Part shown: one piece after another, positions 15,588 to 26,910 of the stretch | How positions within the stretch are numbered: the first letter of the stretch is position 1 | Layout of the letters: each line of letters begins with the position of its first letter | Origin: Enterobacteriaceae bacterium | GTDB taxonomy: Bacteria > Pseudomonadota > Gammaproteobacteria > Enterobacterales > Enterobacteriaceae | Assembly (NCBI GenBank): GCA_902363335.1 | Contig: CABIZV010000003.1 | Location: forward strand, 159,475-223,474 | Length of the DNA: 64,000 bases | Reading direction: 5' to 3' | The notes under the pieces: model-generated | Seen by the model: only the letters and a program-made list of their open reading frames with translations | Database searches by the model: none | Told to the model about the DNA's origin: nothing | Program-made: the position numbers and the translations under genes

Positions 15588-17273
15588 CTACTTTGTATAT
15601 GAAAGCACGCCACCCTGCATTTGCTGCGTCACTTCCTGTTTCGCCATATTCACCGCATGAAGCTGTCCGTTCACCGTCGGTTTGAGCGGCGCATCGGCCT
15701 GAATGCTGGCGCTGGCGGTAAGCTGAAGATTCCCATCCCCATTAATCGCGAGCTGCGGCCAGCCCCATTGTTGCAGGATATTCAACGGTACGCCGCGTCC
15801 GTTTAACGTCACGCTGGTGTGGCGCTGCGGTTGCTGCGATACCGTGGCGGTGGCTTCCAGAATGCCTTTTTCGGTGAAAGCGCTCAGTTTGGTGATGTTC
15901 ACATTCGAAGCATCGGCGTTCAGCGCCATCGACGGTCTGCGTACGTCAACGCGGTTAAAGGTTGCCGCCGCGCCGTTAAGCGTGGCGCTGCCGCCCCAGA
16001 TGCCCCACTGACGGTTTTTCGCCAACTGGAGGTTTGCGCCATAGCCGTCCAGCGCCGTGACCTGCCACGGGAACTCGGGATCGATATCAATCACCAGATT
16101 ACGACTCGCGCCGAATTTTTTCACGGTAACGCTTTGCAACCATTCTGGCAGTGGCGTCATCCACAGCGTTTTCCAGTTCTCCGGCAGCGTGTACTCCAGC
16201 CCGGCTACCACCGCCTCGTCCAGAACTAACGCATTGCCAGCATGCAGCCAGTTACCGGAACTGCGCACCATGCCGCCTTCCCAGCGTGAGGTGAACTGGC
16301 GCAGCGCGATACCCTGCGGGGAGAGATCCGCGTTGAGAATAGGCTCAAGCAGATGTAGCGAGCCGTAGATAAACTCGCTCGCATTCAGTGAAATCTTGCC
16401 ATCGGTGCTTTGCCATCCGCCGTCGCTGAGCGTCAGGTTGCGCAAGTTGAGGTCAAGATCGCTTACCGCCCAGTCCGGGCCTTGCAGGCTGGCATCGGTC
16501 ACATCCAGACGGCCAATCTGGAGAGAAGGAACCGTCGTCAACGGTGCCAGGAAATCGAGCAGCGATTTGTCGCTTTGCAGACGGATATCGTTCAGGCGCA
16601 AGTTGTCCACCACCCAACTTCCGTCGCCGTTACGTCGGGCATTGCCGGTCAGCGAACCGCGCGCCATATCGGCCCCGACGGTGGTTAACGTGACTTCGCC
16701 GCCGTTAATATCACCCTCAACTAAAGCGTTGGTCGCCGGGACGCCGTTCAGCGACAGCGAGCCCGCGCTCATCTGAATATGTGCTTTTTTCCCCAGCACG
16801 TTACCGGCTTCCGGTGACCAAGGCGCCACCCCGCCTGAAACGCGCTGAGCGCTGAGCTCCCAGCCGGTTTCTGGGCTATTCAGCGCCATATTTCTTAGCT
16901 GTAAACGGTCGGCGGCAAACGGCAGCGGCGCATTTGACGGCGAGAGATTCAGCGTTCCGTCCTGCAATAAAATGGTATCGACATGCAGCGGGTCGGTTAT
17001 CTGGCGCGAGCTCAGGCCGATATCAACATCTTTGGCAACCAGCGTTGCAGGTTTGCCATCAAGGCCAAAGGTGACGTTTTTCAGCAGGATATGCGAAGGG
17101 GATGAGAAGCGATGATCCATCGCCTCAAAGGTGATTTGATAGGCACTGTTATCGCTAAGCCAGTGGCTCATCTGACGTGCGCCCCAGCGTGTTTGCAGCG
17201 CAAAGTAAAAGGCCAGTATCACCAGCAGCAGGGCGATCAGTAGCCAGATAAGCAGCTTTCCAAGAAATTTCAT
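15588..17273 (-). CDS. yicH: AsmA-family protein YicH
   Basis: 561 residues from MKFLGKLLIW, a start matching E. coli YicH and giving an N-terminal membrane anchor; a longer in-frame start 24 bp upstream is less likely. The remainder is a long periplasmic beta-rich domain typical of AsmA-like inner-membrane proteins, which are linked to phospholipid transport to the outer membrane. The C-terminus (QQMQGGVLSYTK) is slightly shorter than in E. coli. The specific role of YicH is not established. Confidence 0.93.
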   Translation of the reverse strand: MKFLGKLLIWLLIALLLVILAFYFALQTRWGARQMSHWLSDNSAYQITFEAMDHRFSSPSHILLKNVTFGLDGKPATLVAKDVDIGLSSRQITDPLHVDTILLQDGTLNLSPSNAPLPFAADRLQLRNMALNSPETGWELSAQRVSGGVAPWSPEAGNVLGKKAHIQMSAGSLSLNGVPATNALVEGDINGGEVTLTTVGADMARGSLTGNARRNGDGSWVVDNLRLNDIRLQSDKSLLDFLAPLTTVPSLQIGRLDVTDASLQGPDWAVSDLDLNLRNLTLSDGGWQSTDGKISLNASEFIYGSLHLLEPILNADLSPQGIALRQFTSRWEGGMVRSSGNWLHAGNALVLDEAVVAGLEYTLPENWKTLWMTPLPEWLQSVTVKKFGASRNLVIDIDPEFPWQVTALDGYGANLQLAKNRQWGIWGGSATLNGAAATFNRVDVRRPSMALNADASNVNITKLSAFTEKGILEATATVSQQPQRHTSVTLNGRGVPLNILQQWGWPQLAINGDGNLQLTASASIQADAPLKPTVNGQLHAVNMAKQEVTQQMQGGVLSYTK

Positions 17274-17393
17274 GATCTTCCATCCTGAGAAGGGCACATA
17301 AACCTGTTATGCATGATTTGTGCGCAATGCTCAAGGCAGGAATCGTTTAATTCGATGTCAGCGGCAGTGGACAAGGCCACTGCCGCTTGGGGC

Positions 17394-18785
17394 TTACTCT
17401 TTCTCTGGCGGGAAGACCAGGTTCAGAATAATTGCCGTGATCCCACCGGCGGCGATGCCGGAGGAGAGCAGATTTTTCAGCCAGTCCGGGGCGAACTGAA
17501 GGATTTGTGGCTGCTGGGAAACGCCAAGGCCGACGGCCAGTGACAGCGCGATAATCAGAATCGCGCGGCGATTCAGCGCTTCACGGGAGACAATACGAAC
17601 ACCGGAAGCGGCAATGGTGCCGAACATCACAAGCGTTGCGCCGCCGAGAACCGGTTCTGGAATATGCTGGACGAAGCCGCTTACCGCCGGGAACAGGCCG
17701 AGCACGATAAGCATCAACGCAACTACGAAACCAACGTAACGGCTGGCAACCCCGGTCAACTGAATCACGCCGTTGTTCTGCCCGAAGCAAGAGTTGGGGA
17801 AGGTGTTGAAGATGGCGGACACGCAGGAGTTAAGCCCGTTTGCCAGTACGCCGCCCTTGAGGCGCTTCATATAAAGCGGGCCGGAAACCGGCTGCTCGGA
17901 AACATCGGAGGTGGCGGTGATATCGCCAATGGTTTCAAGTGAGGTGATCATAAACACCAGCATCAACGGCAGCAGCAGGCTCCAGTCGATGCCTAAACCG
18001 TAGTAGAGCGGGGTTGGAACCATAATCAGACTGCCGTTGGTTGGCGCGGTATTCGCCGGCAGCATATCAAGCGCCCAGGCCACAAGGTAGCCTGCCGCCA
18101 TCGCAATCACCAGTGAAGCAATGCGCAGGTAAGGATTACGCTGACGGTTAAGCAGAATGATAATAGCGAGCACCACGCCTGCCAGCAGCAGGTTCTTTGG
18201 CGCGCCAAAAGTGTTGTCCGCCATTGCCGCGTAGCCACCACCGATGGAAGTTAAACCCACTTGAATCAATGACAGGCCGATAATCATCACCACGACGCCC
18301 GACACCAGCGGGGTGATCACGCGGCGTGCCAGATGGAGCACACGGGATAAAGCCATTTCGGTGAAGCTCGCCAGCATCAACGTGCCGAACAGTGCCGCCA
18401 TCATGGTAGGGACATCCGCGCCGCCGGTTTTCAGCGCCGTTCCGCCCATAATCAGCGGGGCGACAAAGTTGAAGCTGGTGCCCTGAATCGACAGCAGACC
18501 TGAGCCCACCGGGCCCCAGGCTTTAATCTGAATGATGGATGCCACACCGGATGCGAATAACGACATGCTGATAATATGCTGGGTGTCCTGGGCGGGCAGA
18601 CCCAATGCCTGGCAAATCAGTAGCGCGGGGGTGATCACCGCGACAAACATCGCCAGCAGGTGCTGGAGTGCGGCGAACAGGGTTTGCGGAAGCGGCGGGC
18701 GGTCTTCCAGACGGTAAATTAATTCGCTGTTGTGCTTCTGCGCAACCGGTTGCGCATCGACGTTTTCGAGGGTGTTAGCGGACAT
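17394..18785 (-). CDS. xanP: Xanthine:proton symporter
   Basis: 463 residues, NCS2 nucleobase transporter with about 14 membrane segments. It carries the family motif (QNNGVIQLTGVASRYVGF) and key regions SIQGTSFNFVAPL and TSLETIGDITATSDVSEQP. Almost identical to E. coli XanP (YicE), which imports xanthine. Divergent from gltS, as in E. coli. Confidence 0.97.
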   Translation of the reverse strand: MSANTLENVDAQPVAQKHNSELIYRLEDRPPLPQTLFAALQHLLAMFVAVITPALLICQALGLPAQDTQHIISMSLFASGVASIIQIKAWGPVGSGLLSIQGTSFNFVAPLIMGGTALKTGGADVPTMMAALFGTLMLASFTEMALSRVLHLARRVITPLVSGVVVMIIGLSLIQVGLTSIGGGYAAMADNTFGAPKNLLLAGVVLAIIILLNRQRNPYLRIASLVIAMAAGYLVAWALDMLPANTAPTNGSLIMVPTPLYYGLGIDWSLLLPLMLVFMITSLETIGDITATSDVSEQPVSGPLYMKRLKGGVLANGLNSCVSAIFNTFPNSCFGQNNGVIQLTGVASRYVGFVVALMLIVLGLFPAVSGFVQHIPEPVLGGATLVMFGTIAASGVRIVSREALNRRAILIIALSLAVGLGVSQQPQILQFAPDWLKNLLSSGIAAGGITAIILNLVFPPEKE

Positions 18786-18990
18786 CTTTTCAGGCCATCT
18801 CGTGTCGGAAAAGTGGCGATTTTAGCGGACTGGCTGGTAAAAGCAATCGGTTGCTTAGATGTGCAAGAAAATATTGCGGCAAATACCCTGATAAAACCTA
18901 CGTATTAAGTGGGATGGGTTAACGAAATTGATGAGAAATAGTCCCTTTTTCTATCACTTTTTCCCTTTTCTTGCTTACACTTTGGGCCGA

Positions 18991-19007
18991 CGCCTCATGA
19001 TGAGGCG
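18991..19007 (+). promoter_or_regulatory. 17-nt palindrome in the gltS leader
   Basis: CGCCTCAT-G-ATGAGGCG lies about 60 bp before the gltS start. It could be an operator or an RNA hairpin; no regulator is known to me for it. Confidence 0.4.
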
Positions 19008-19069
19008 CTCACGACATCGGAAATTTGTCGCGTATGAATGGATCATGCGTTTAGTAAGGAGCTGCACTT

Positions 19070-20272
19070 ATGTTTCATCTTGATACCTTATCGACGCTCG
19101 TCGCGGCAACGCTTGTGTTGCTGCTTGGACGACAGTTGGTCCAGAACGTCCCCTTTCTGAAGAAATACACAATCCCCGAACCCGTTGCGGGTGGCCTGCT
19201 GGTGGCACTGGCGTTGCTGGTGCTAAAGAAAAGCATGGGCTGGGAAATCGACTTTGATATGGGGTTAAAAGACCCGTTGATGCTGGCCTTTTTCGCCACC
19301 ATCGGGCTTAACGCCAACATTGCCAGCCTGCGTTCAGGCGGGAAAGTGGTGGGGATGTTCCTGGTTGTGGTTGTGGGGTTGTTGTTGTTGCAAAACGCGC
19401 TGGGCATTGGCATGGCGAAGCTGCTGGGGCTTGATCCTTTGATGGGTCTGCTGGCGGGTTCCATCACGTTGTCCGGTGGTCACGGTACCGGGGCGGCGTG
19501 GAGTAAATTGTTTATCGAGCGCTACGGTTTTACCAATGCCACCGAGGTGGCGATGGCGTGCGCAACCTTTGGTCTGGTGCTCGGTGGGTTGATTGGTGGC
19601 CCGGTGGCGCGCTATCTGGTGAAGCATTCTTCATCGCCAAACGGTACGCCGGATGACCAGGAAGTGCCGACCGCGTTTGAAAAACCGGACGTTGGGCGAG
19701 TGATTACCTCGCTGGTGCTGATTGAAACCATCGCGCTTATCGCCATTTGCCTGACGGTGGGTAAGGTGATTGCGCAACTACTGATAGGAACGGCGCTTGA
19801 GCTGCCAACGTTTGTCTGCGTGCTGTTTGTCGGGGTGATCCTCAGCAATGGCCTGGCGCTGATGGGCTTTTACCGCGTCTTTGAACGCGCGGTGTCGGTG
19901 CTGGGTAACGTGAGTTTGTCATTATTCCTGGCGATGGCGCTGATGAGCCTGAAGCTGTGGGAGCTTGCGGATCTGGCGTTGCCGATGCTGGTTATCCTCG
20001 CGGTGCAGACGCTTGCAATGGCGCTGTACGCTATCTTTGTCACCTATCGTTTGATGGGCAAAAACTACGATGCCGCGGTACTGGCGGCAGGTCACTGTGG
20101 CTTTGGTTTAGGCGCTACACCTACGGCGATTGCCAATATGCAGGCCATAACCGAGCGTTTTGGCCCATCGCATACCGCGTTTCTGGTGGTGCCGATGGTG
20201 GGGGCGTTCTTTATTGATATCGTCAATGCGCTGGTGATTAAGCTGTATTTGATGCTGCCGATGTTTGGTTGA
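19070..20272 (+). CDS. gltS: Sodium/glutamate symporter
   Basis: 400 residues of the ESS family with two inverted halves, each containing a reentrant glycine-rich loop (SGGHGTGAAW in the first, GHCGFGLGATPTAIANMQAI in the second). Imports glutamate with Na+. A strong AAGGAG site precedes the ATG. In E. coli the next gene is recG; here a relocated 10.7-kb block intervenes. Confidence 0.97.
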   Translation: MFHLDTLSTLVAATLVLLLGRQLVQNVPFLKKYTIPEPVAGGLLVALALLVLKKSMGWEIDFDMGLKDPLMLAFFATIGLNANIASLRSGGKVVGMFLVVVVGLLLLQNALGIGMAKLLGLDPLMGLLAGSITLSGGHGTGAAWSKLFIERYGFTNATEVAMACATFGLVLGGLIGGPVARYLVKHSSSPNGTPDDQEVPTAFEKPDVGRVITSLVLIETIALIAICLTVGKVIAQLLIGTALELPTFVCVLFVGVILSNGLALMGFYRVFERAVSVLGNVSLSLFLAMALMSLKLWELADLALPMLVILAVQTLAMALYAIFVTYRLMGKNYDAAVLAAGHCGFGLGATPTAIANMQAITERFGPSHTAFLVVPMVGAFFIDIVNALVIKLYLMLPMFG

Positions 20273-20276
20273 TATA

Positions 20277-20366
20277 GCGCCCGTCCCGGCGTCGCTGCGC
20301 TCGGCCGGGCTACTGTTGAATGTAGCCCGGGCGAGGCGTTTACGCCGACCCCGGGGAGGCTCGGTG
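20277..20366. repeat. REP-like palindromes at the gltS/glpK junction
   Basis: GTCGCTGCGCTCGGCCGGGC followed by GTAGCCCGGGCGAGGCGTTT and CGCCGACCCCGGG form paired GC-rich palindromes between two convergent genes. They also mark the left boundary of the relocated glp-tpi block. Confidence 0.7.
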
Positions 20367-20367
20367 C

Positions 20368-21876
<1,509 letters not shown>

Positions 21877-21897
21877 AATGAGCGTTCCGTAGTCAGA

Positions 21898-22746
21898 TTA
21901 CAGCGAAGCATTGTGTTGATTTTGGCTGGAGACCGCTTTCGGCTCTTCAACCTCGCAGGTGTCACACGGCAGGTGGCGGCCAATCAGCTTACGATAGCTG
22001 AATGCGCCCAGTGCGGCACCGACGATTGGCGCACACAGCGGCACCAGGAAATAAGGGATATCTTTGCCGCCGGTAAAGGCGACGTCGCCCCATCCAGCAA
22101 GCCAGGCGAAGGCTTTGGGCCCGAGATCGCGCGCAGGGTTCATCGCAAATCCGGTCAGCGGCCCCATGGATGCCCCGATAATCGCAATCAACAGGCCAAT
22201 CAGCAATGGCGCCAGCGGCCCGCGCGGAACGCCGTTACCGTCGTCGGTCAGCGCCAGAATCAAGCCCATCAGGATAGCGGTAATGACCATTTCTACCGCG
22301 AAGGCCTGCACAAAATTGATATGTGGATTCGGGTAAGTGGAGAAAACGCCGGCCAGTTCAAGGCTTTCTACGCTACCGCGCACCATATTGTGCGTGTGTT
22401 CGAAGTCGAAGAAAAGATTGTAGTAAAGGCCATACACCAGCGCCGCCGCGCAAAATGCTCCTGCAACCTGGGCGACAATAAATGGCACGACTTTGCGACG
22501 GTCAAAGCAAGCAAACAGCCACAATGCGATGGTGACTGCCGGATTAAGATGCGCACCGGATACGCCAGCGGTCAGGTAAATGGCCATCGCCACGCCCAGA
22601 CCCCAGATAATGCTGATTTCCCATTGGCCAAAGCTCGCGCCCGCCACTTTAAGTGCAGCAACGCACCCAACGCCGAAAAATATCAGTAACCCGGTACCAA
22701 GAAACTCTGCGATGCACTGGCCTTTTAAGGTCGATGTCTGGCTCAT
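21898..22746 (-). CDS. glpF: Glycerol facilitator (aquaglyceroporin)
   Basis: 282 residues, six membrane helices and two NPA-type half-helices (HLNPAVTIALW; FAMNPARDLGP). Allows glycerol diffusion across the inner membrane. First gene of glpFK; candidate GlpR operators lie upstream. Normal length. Confidence 0.98.
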   Translation of the reverse strand: MSQTSTLKGQCIAEFLGTGLLIFFGVGCVAALKVAGASFGQWEISIIWGLGVAMAIYLTAGVSGAHLNPAVTIALWLFACFDRRKVVPFIVAQVAGAFCAAALVYGLYYNLFFDFEHTHNMVRGSVESLELAGVFSTYPNPHINFVQAFAVEMVITAILMGLILALTDDGNGVPRGPLAPLLIGLLIAIIGASMGPLTGFAMNPARDLGPKAFAWLAGWGDVAFTGGKDIPYFLVPLCAPIVGAALGAFSYRKLIGRHLPCDTCEVEEPKAVSSQNQHNASL

Positions 22747-22891
22747 AATCGGAATCCTGAAGACAAATTAATGATTATTGTGTGCGTGAACGTTCAAGTC
22801 GCTCACGTTGCCATGTAGGCATAGTGTTAATTTATCGTTAACGAGCGTAAACGAGAAATATCGAAATCAAAATGTGTGTACCACGTCAAGA

Positions 22892-22931
22892 AATGAGCGT
22901 TTTCGCGCCAAATAATGAACGTTTTCGGAGC
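22892..22931. promoter_or_regulatory. Candidate tandem GlpR operator sites upstream of glpF
   Basis: Two direct copies of an ATGAGCGTTTTCG / ATGAACGTTTTCG motif spaced about 22 bp apart resemble GlpR half-sites (ATGTTCG-type). They lie about 150-180 bp before glpF, in the region where E. coli carries GlpR and CRP sites. Matched by eye only. Confidence 0.5.
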
Positions 22932-23170
22932 GAAAAGTGTGAGGAAGGAAACATTCGGCAGGCTAAACCGTTAACAATCTCACGAGAAATTGCGCAAACG
23001 CTCCAGGACCAGGCCGAAAATGGCGGAGAACCGTAATCTACAGGCTCTGGCGCTGGACAGGGGCGGCGGCGCTCCATACAATCGACGATAAGCCGTGCGC
23101 TTAATTGGGTTAAGGCGTCACCGGGGTTCCGGGACGAGATCAACGCCTTGCAAGATCAGGAGATAGGACG

Positions 23171-23410
23171 ATGTCATTAGAAGTGTTTGAGAAACTGGAA
23201 GCAAAAGTTCAGCAGGCGATTGACACCATCACGCTGTTGCAGATGGAAATCGAAGAGCTGAAAGAAAAGAACAATACGCTGGAGCAGGAAGTTCAGACTG
23301 CACAGCATAGCCGTGAAGAGCTGGAGCGTGAAAACGGTCAGCTGAAAGAACAGCAGAACGGCTGGCAGGATCGTCTGCAGGCGCTGCTGGGCCGCATGGA
23401 AGAAGTTTGA
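23171..23410 (+). CDS. zapB: Cell division factor ZapB
   Basis: 79 residues, an almost uninterrupted coiled coil (heptads from FEKLEAKVQQAI to LQALLGRMEEV). Cytoplasmic; links ZapA-bound FtsZ rings to MatP at the terminus. The E. coli protein has two extra N-terminal residues. Divergent from glpF as in E. coli, but the next gene is sbp rather than rraA. A GC-rich 12-bp hairpin (about 23420-23455) follows the stop. Confidence 0.95.
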   Translation: MSLEVFEKLEAKVQQAIDTITLLQMEIEELKEKNNTLEQEVQTAQHSREELERENGQLKEQQNGWQDRLQALLGRMEEV

Positions 23411-23617
23411 TTCCAACTCTCCCTGGGCCGTTATTAAACGGTCTGGGGAAGCTCCCCTCTGATTTTCCCTTCTGAGTGAATTCGAGCAAACGCGCATCGC
23501 GTGTTACCGTCTCTTATATTTCAAAACTGCATAATCAATCTTTTTTTATTCTTTAATCATCGATTCGATTTCTGGCAGGCTAGCCTCATTACAACACAAC
23601 AGATAAGAGAGCGGGCG

Positions 23618-24607
23618 ATGAACAAGTGGGGCGTAGGGTTGACTCTTTTGCTGGCTTCCAGCAGCGTACTGGCTAAGGATATTCAATTACTTAACGTGTC
23701 TTACGATCCGACACGTGAGCTGTATGAGCAATACAACAAGGCGTTCAGCGCACACTGGAAAAAAGAGACCGGTGACAACGTGGTTATCCGTCAGTCGCAC
23801 GGTGGTTCCGGTAAGCAGGCTACTTCCGTAATTAACGGCATTGATGCCGACGTGGTGACTCTGGCACTGGCGTATGATGTTGACGCCATCGCCGAGCGCG
23901 GTCGTATCGACAAAAACTGGATCAAACGTTTACCGGATAACTCCGCGCCGTATACCTCCACCATCGTATTCCTGGTACGCAAAGGCAACCCAAAACAGAT
24001 CCACGACTGGAATGATTTGATTAAACCGGGCGTTTCCGTCATCACCCCGAACCCGAAAAGCTCCGGCGGCGCTCGCTGGAACTATCTGGCCGCCTGGGGT
24101 TACGCCTTGCATCACAACAACAACGATCAGGCCAAAGCGCAGGACTTTGTGAAGGCGCTGTATAAAAACGTGGAAGTGCTGGACTCAGGCGCACGAGGTT
24201 CAACAAACACCTTCGTAGAACGCGGTATTGGCGACGTGCTGATTGCCTGGGAGAACGAAGCGCTGTTGGCAACCAATGAGCTGGGCAAAGACAAGTTTGA
24301 AATCGTGACCCCAAGCGAATCTATTCTGGCTGAGCCGACCGTCTCCGTGGTCGACAAAGTGGCCGACAAAAAAGGCACCACCGAAGTGGCGCAGGCTTAC
24401 CTGAAGTACCTGTACTCGCCGGAAGGTCAGGAAATTGCCGCGAAGAACTTCTATCGTCCACGCGATGCCGCGGTCGCAAAAAAATACGAAAACGAATTCC
24501 CGAAACTGAAGCTCTTTACTATCGATGAAGAGTTCGGCGGCTGGACGAAGGCGCAGAAAGAGCACTTCTCCAACGGCGGTACTTTCGACCAGATCAGTAA
24601 GCGTTAA
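23618..24607 (+). CDS. sbp: Periplasmic sulfate-binding protein
   Basis: 329 residues from MNKWGVG, whose signal peptide ends VLA before KDIQLLNVSYD; the 39 in-frame residues upstream fall in the leader. Delivers sulfate to the CysUWA ABC importer. Conserved ligand-loop sequences are present (RQSHGGSGKQATSV; NPKSSGGARWNYLAAWGYA; DSGARGSTNTF). In E. coli it follows pfkA and is CysB-regulated; here it follows zapB. Confidence 0.97.
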   Translation: MNKWGVGLTLLLASSSVLAKDIQLLNVSYDPTRELYEQYNKAFSAHWKKETGDNVVIRQSHGGSGKQATSVINGIDADVVTLALAYDVDAIAERGRIDKNWIKRLPDNSAPYTSTIVFLVRKGNPKQIHDWNDLIKPGVSVITPNPKSSGGARWNYLAAWGYALHHNNNDQAKAQDFVKALYKNVEVLDSGARGSTNTFVERGIGDVLIAWENEALLATNELGKDKFEIVTPSESILAEPTVSVVDKVADKKGTTEVAQAYLKYLYSPEGQEIAAKNFYRPRDAAVAKKYENEFPKLKLFTIDEEFGGWTKAQKEHFSNGGTFDQISKR

Positions 24608-24611
24608 TATC

Positions 24612-24682
24612 CTGGCCCGGCGGCGCTTCGCTTGGCCGGGCTACCGTATCGTAGGCCTGATAAGCGTAGCGCCATCAGGCAG
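24612..24682. repeat. REP/BIME pair between sbp and cdh
   Basis: GGCCCGGCGGCGCTTCGCTT with GGCCGGGCTACC, then GTAGGCCTGATAAGCGTAGC with GCCATCAGGC: two REP units in alternating form. Confidence 0.8.
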
Positions 24683-24771
24683 CATAAAATATCCTCCCTT
24701 CTTGCCTCAAATGTTCTGTTGGTCACAAAACTGCGTTACTCTCCTCCCTCGGTTTGAAATGAGGGAACACA

Positions 24772-25527
24772 ATGAAAAAACTAAAATATCTGCTGGCGAT
24801 AGTGTTGATCGTGGTGATAGCGGCGGCAGCGGGCGGCTGGTACTGGGTACATTCCAGTAGTCGCGATGCGCTGCGCCAGATTGCGTTGCAACAATGTGTT
24901 CCCAACCAGCAACTGCATCGGACGCCTAAGCCGTGCGTCGACGTCAATCCGAACGGCGGTTACGTCCTGTTTAAAGACCGTAATGGGCCGCTGCAATATT
25001 TGCTGATGCCGACCTACCGTATCAACGGCACCGAAAGCCCGCTCTTGCTTGATCCGCTTACGCCCAACTTCTTCTGGCAGGCCTGGCAGCGACGCGCCAT
25101 TATGAGCGACAAACGCGGCTCGGCCATCCCGGATAGCGCCGTTTCGCTGGCGATAAACTCCCGTACCGGGCGCTCACAAAACCATTTCCACATCCATATT
25201 TCCTGCCTGCGAAAAGACGTTCGGGAACAGTTAGACGGTGATATGGCGGCCATCAGCAGCCGCTGGCTGCCGCTGCCGGGTGGCCTGTTAGGGCATGAGT
25301 ATCTGGCACGCCGGGTAACCGAAAATGAGCTGGCGCAGCGCAGCCCGTTCCTGATGCTGGCGGAAGAGGTGCCGGAAGCGCGCGACCATATGGGGAGCTT
25401 TGCGCTGGCGCTGGCGCAGCAAAGCGACGGTTCACTTGTATTGCTGGCAACGCAGAGGAATCTCCTCACCCTGAACCGCGCTTCTTCCGAGGAAATTCAG
25501 GATCATCGCTGCGAAATTTTGCAATAA
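24772..25527 (+). CDS. cdh: CDP-diacylglycerol pyrophosphatase
   Basis: 251 residues with an N-terminal membrane anchor (about residues 5-25). Hydrolyses CDP-diacylglycerol to CMP and phosphatidate. HIT-like motif SQNHFHIHISCLRKDVREQL contains the histidine cluster of the family. Placed between sbp and the DASS transporter gene as in related enterobacteria. Confidence 0.95.
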   Translation: MKKLKYLLAIVLIVVIAAAAGGWYWVHSSSRDALRQIALQQCVPNQQLHRTPKPCVDVNPNGGYVLFKDRNGPLQYLLMPTYRINGTESPLLLDPLTPNFFWQAWQRRAIMSDKRGSAIPDSAVSLAINSRTGRSQNHFHIHISCLRKDVREQLDGDMAAISSRWLPLPGGLLGHEYLARRVTENELAQRSPFLMLAEEVPEARDHMGSFALALAQQSDGSLVLLATQRNLLTLNRASSEEIQDHRCEILQ

Positions 25528-25600
25528 CCCCACCATATCTGGCGTTTACCTGTCTTACCTGTCGTCGTATTCTTGCTGAAAAAAACGACAGGAGACAGGT

Positions 25601-26905
25601 ATGTCGCTCTGGTTGTCCCACCCTCTGTTCCTTCCCTCTATCATTGTTGGTGTCACTATCCTGCTGTGGGCAACATCGCTGCTGCCGGAGTTTATTACCG
25701 CGCTGCTATTCTTTGCCGCAGCGATGACCGCCAAAATCGCGCCGCCGGATGTGATTTTCGGTGGTTTTGCCTCATCGGCCTTCTGGCTGGTGTTTAGCGG
25801 ATTTGTCCTTGGTATCGCCATTCGAAAAACCGGTCTCGCTGACCGTGCGGCCCGTGCATTGTCGTCGCGACTGACCGATTCCTGGCTCCTGATGGTCGCA
25901 AGCGTGGTGTTGCTAAGTTATGCGCTGGCGTTCGTGATGCCATCAAATATGGGGCGTATTGCGCTGTTGATGCCCATTGTGGCAGCGATGGCGAAGCGTG
26001 CCGGCATTGAAGATGGCACTCGCGCGTGGTACGGACTGGCGCTGGCGGTCGGTTTCGGTACCTTCCAGCTTTCCGCGACCATTTTACCGGCCAACGTGCC
26101 CAATCTGGTGATGAGCGGGGCGGCGGAAGGCGCTTACGGTATCCATCTCAATTATGTTCCCTATTTGCTGCTGCACACGCCGGTGCTGGGATGGCTGAAA
26201 GGGGTCGCATTGATTGGCCTGATTTGCTGGCTGTTTCCTGGAAAACCGCATCCGCCGCAAACAGGCGAACCCTTACCGCCGATGAGCGGCGACGAGAAGC
26301 GTCTGGCCTGGCTGCTGGCGGTGGTGTTGACCTTGTGGGTCACCGAAAGCTGGCACGGCATCGGCCCCGCATGGACGGGGCTGGTAGCCGCCGTGGTCAC
26401 CTTGCTGCCACGCGTTGGGTTTATTAATGGCGAGGAGTTTGCCAGTGGCGTGAATATACGCACCTGCATTTACGTTGCCGGTATCCTGGGGCTGGCTATC
26501 ACCGTCACCCAAACGGGAATTGGTGCGGTGGTGGGGAACGCGCTGCTGCATATCATGCCGCTCAATGAAGATGCGCCTTTCACCAGTTTTCTGGCGTTAA
26601 CGGGCATTACCAGCGCGCTGAACTTTATTATGACTGCCAACGGCGTACCGGCGCTCTATACCACCTTTGCGCAGAGTTTCTCTGATGCCACCGGTTTCCC
26701 GCTACTGAGCGTGATTATGATTCAGGTGTTGGGATATTCCACGCCGCTGTTGCCGTATCAGGCGTCGCCGATTGTGGTGGCGATGGCGTTAGGGAAGGTG
26801 CCTGCGAGGGCAGGAATGCTGCTGTGTCTGGCGCTGGCAGCGGTGAGCTATGTGCTGCTGTTGCCGCTGGACTATCTCTGGTATCAGGTGCTAGGGAAAT
26901 TATAA
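25601..26905 (+). CDS. DASS-family anion:sodium symporter
   Basis: 434 residues with about 11-12 hydrophobic segments, resembling the SLC13/DASS group. It contains FVMPSNMGRIALLMPIVAAM and SATILPANVPNLVMSGAAEG in the first half and TANGVPALYTTFAQSFSDAT plus GYSTPLLPYQASPIVVAMAL in the second, the repeated SNT-like substrate/Na+ signatures in degenerate form. Probably imports a carboxylate or sulfate; substrate unknown. Not present between cdh and tpiA in E. coli K-12. Confidence 0.8.
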   Translation: MSLWLSHPLFLPSIIVGVTILLWATSLLPEFITALLFFAAAMTAKIAPPDVIFGGFASSAFWLVFSGFVLGIAIRKTGLADRAARALSSRLTDSWLLMVASVVLLSYALAFVMPSNMGRIALLMPIVAAMAKRAGIEDGTRAWYGLALAVGFGTFQLSATILPANVPNLVMSGAAEGAYGIHLNYVPYLLLHTPVLGWLKGVALIGLICWLFPGKPHPPQTGEPLPPMSGDEKRLAWLLAVVLTLWVTESWHGIGPAWTGLVAAVVTLLPRVGFINGEEFASGVNIRTCIYVAGILGLAITVTQTGIGAVVGNALLHIMPLNEDAPFTSFLALTGITSALNFIMTANGVPALYTTFAQSFSDATGFPLLSVIMIQVLGYSTPLLPYQASPIVVAMALGKVPARAGMLLCLALAAVSYVLLLPLDYLWYQVLGKL

Positions 26906-26910
26906 TAACG

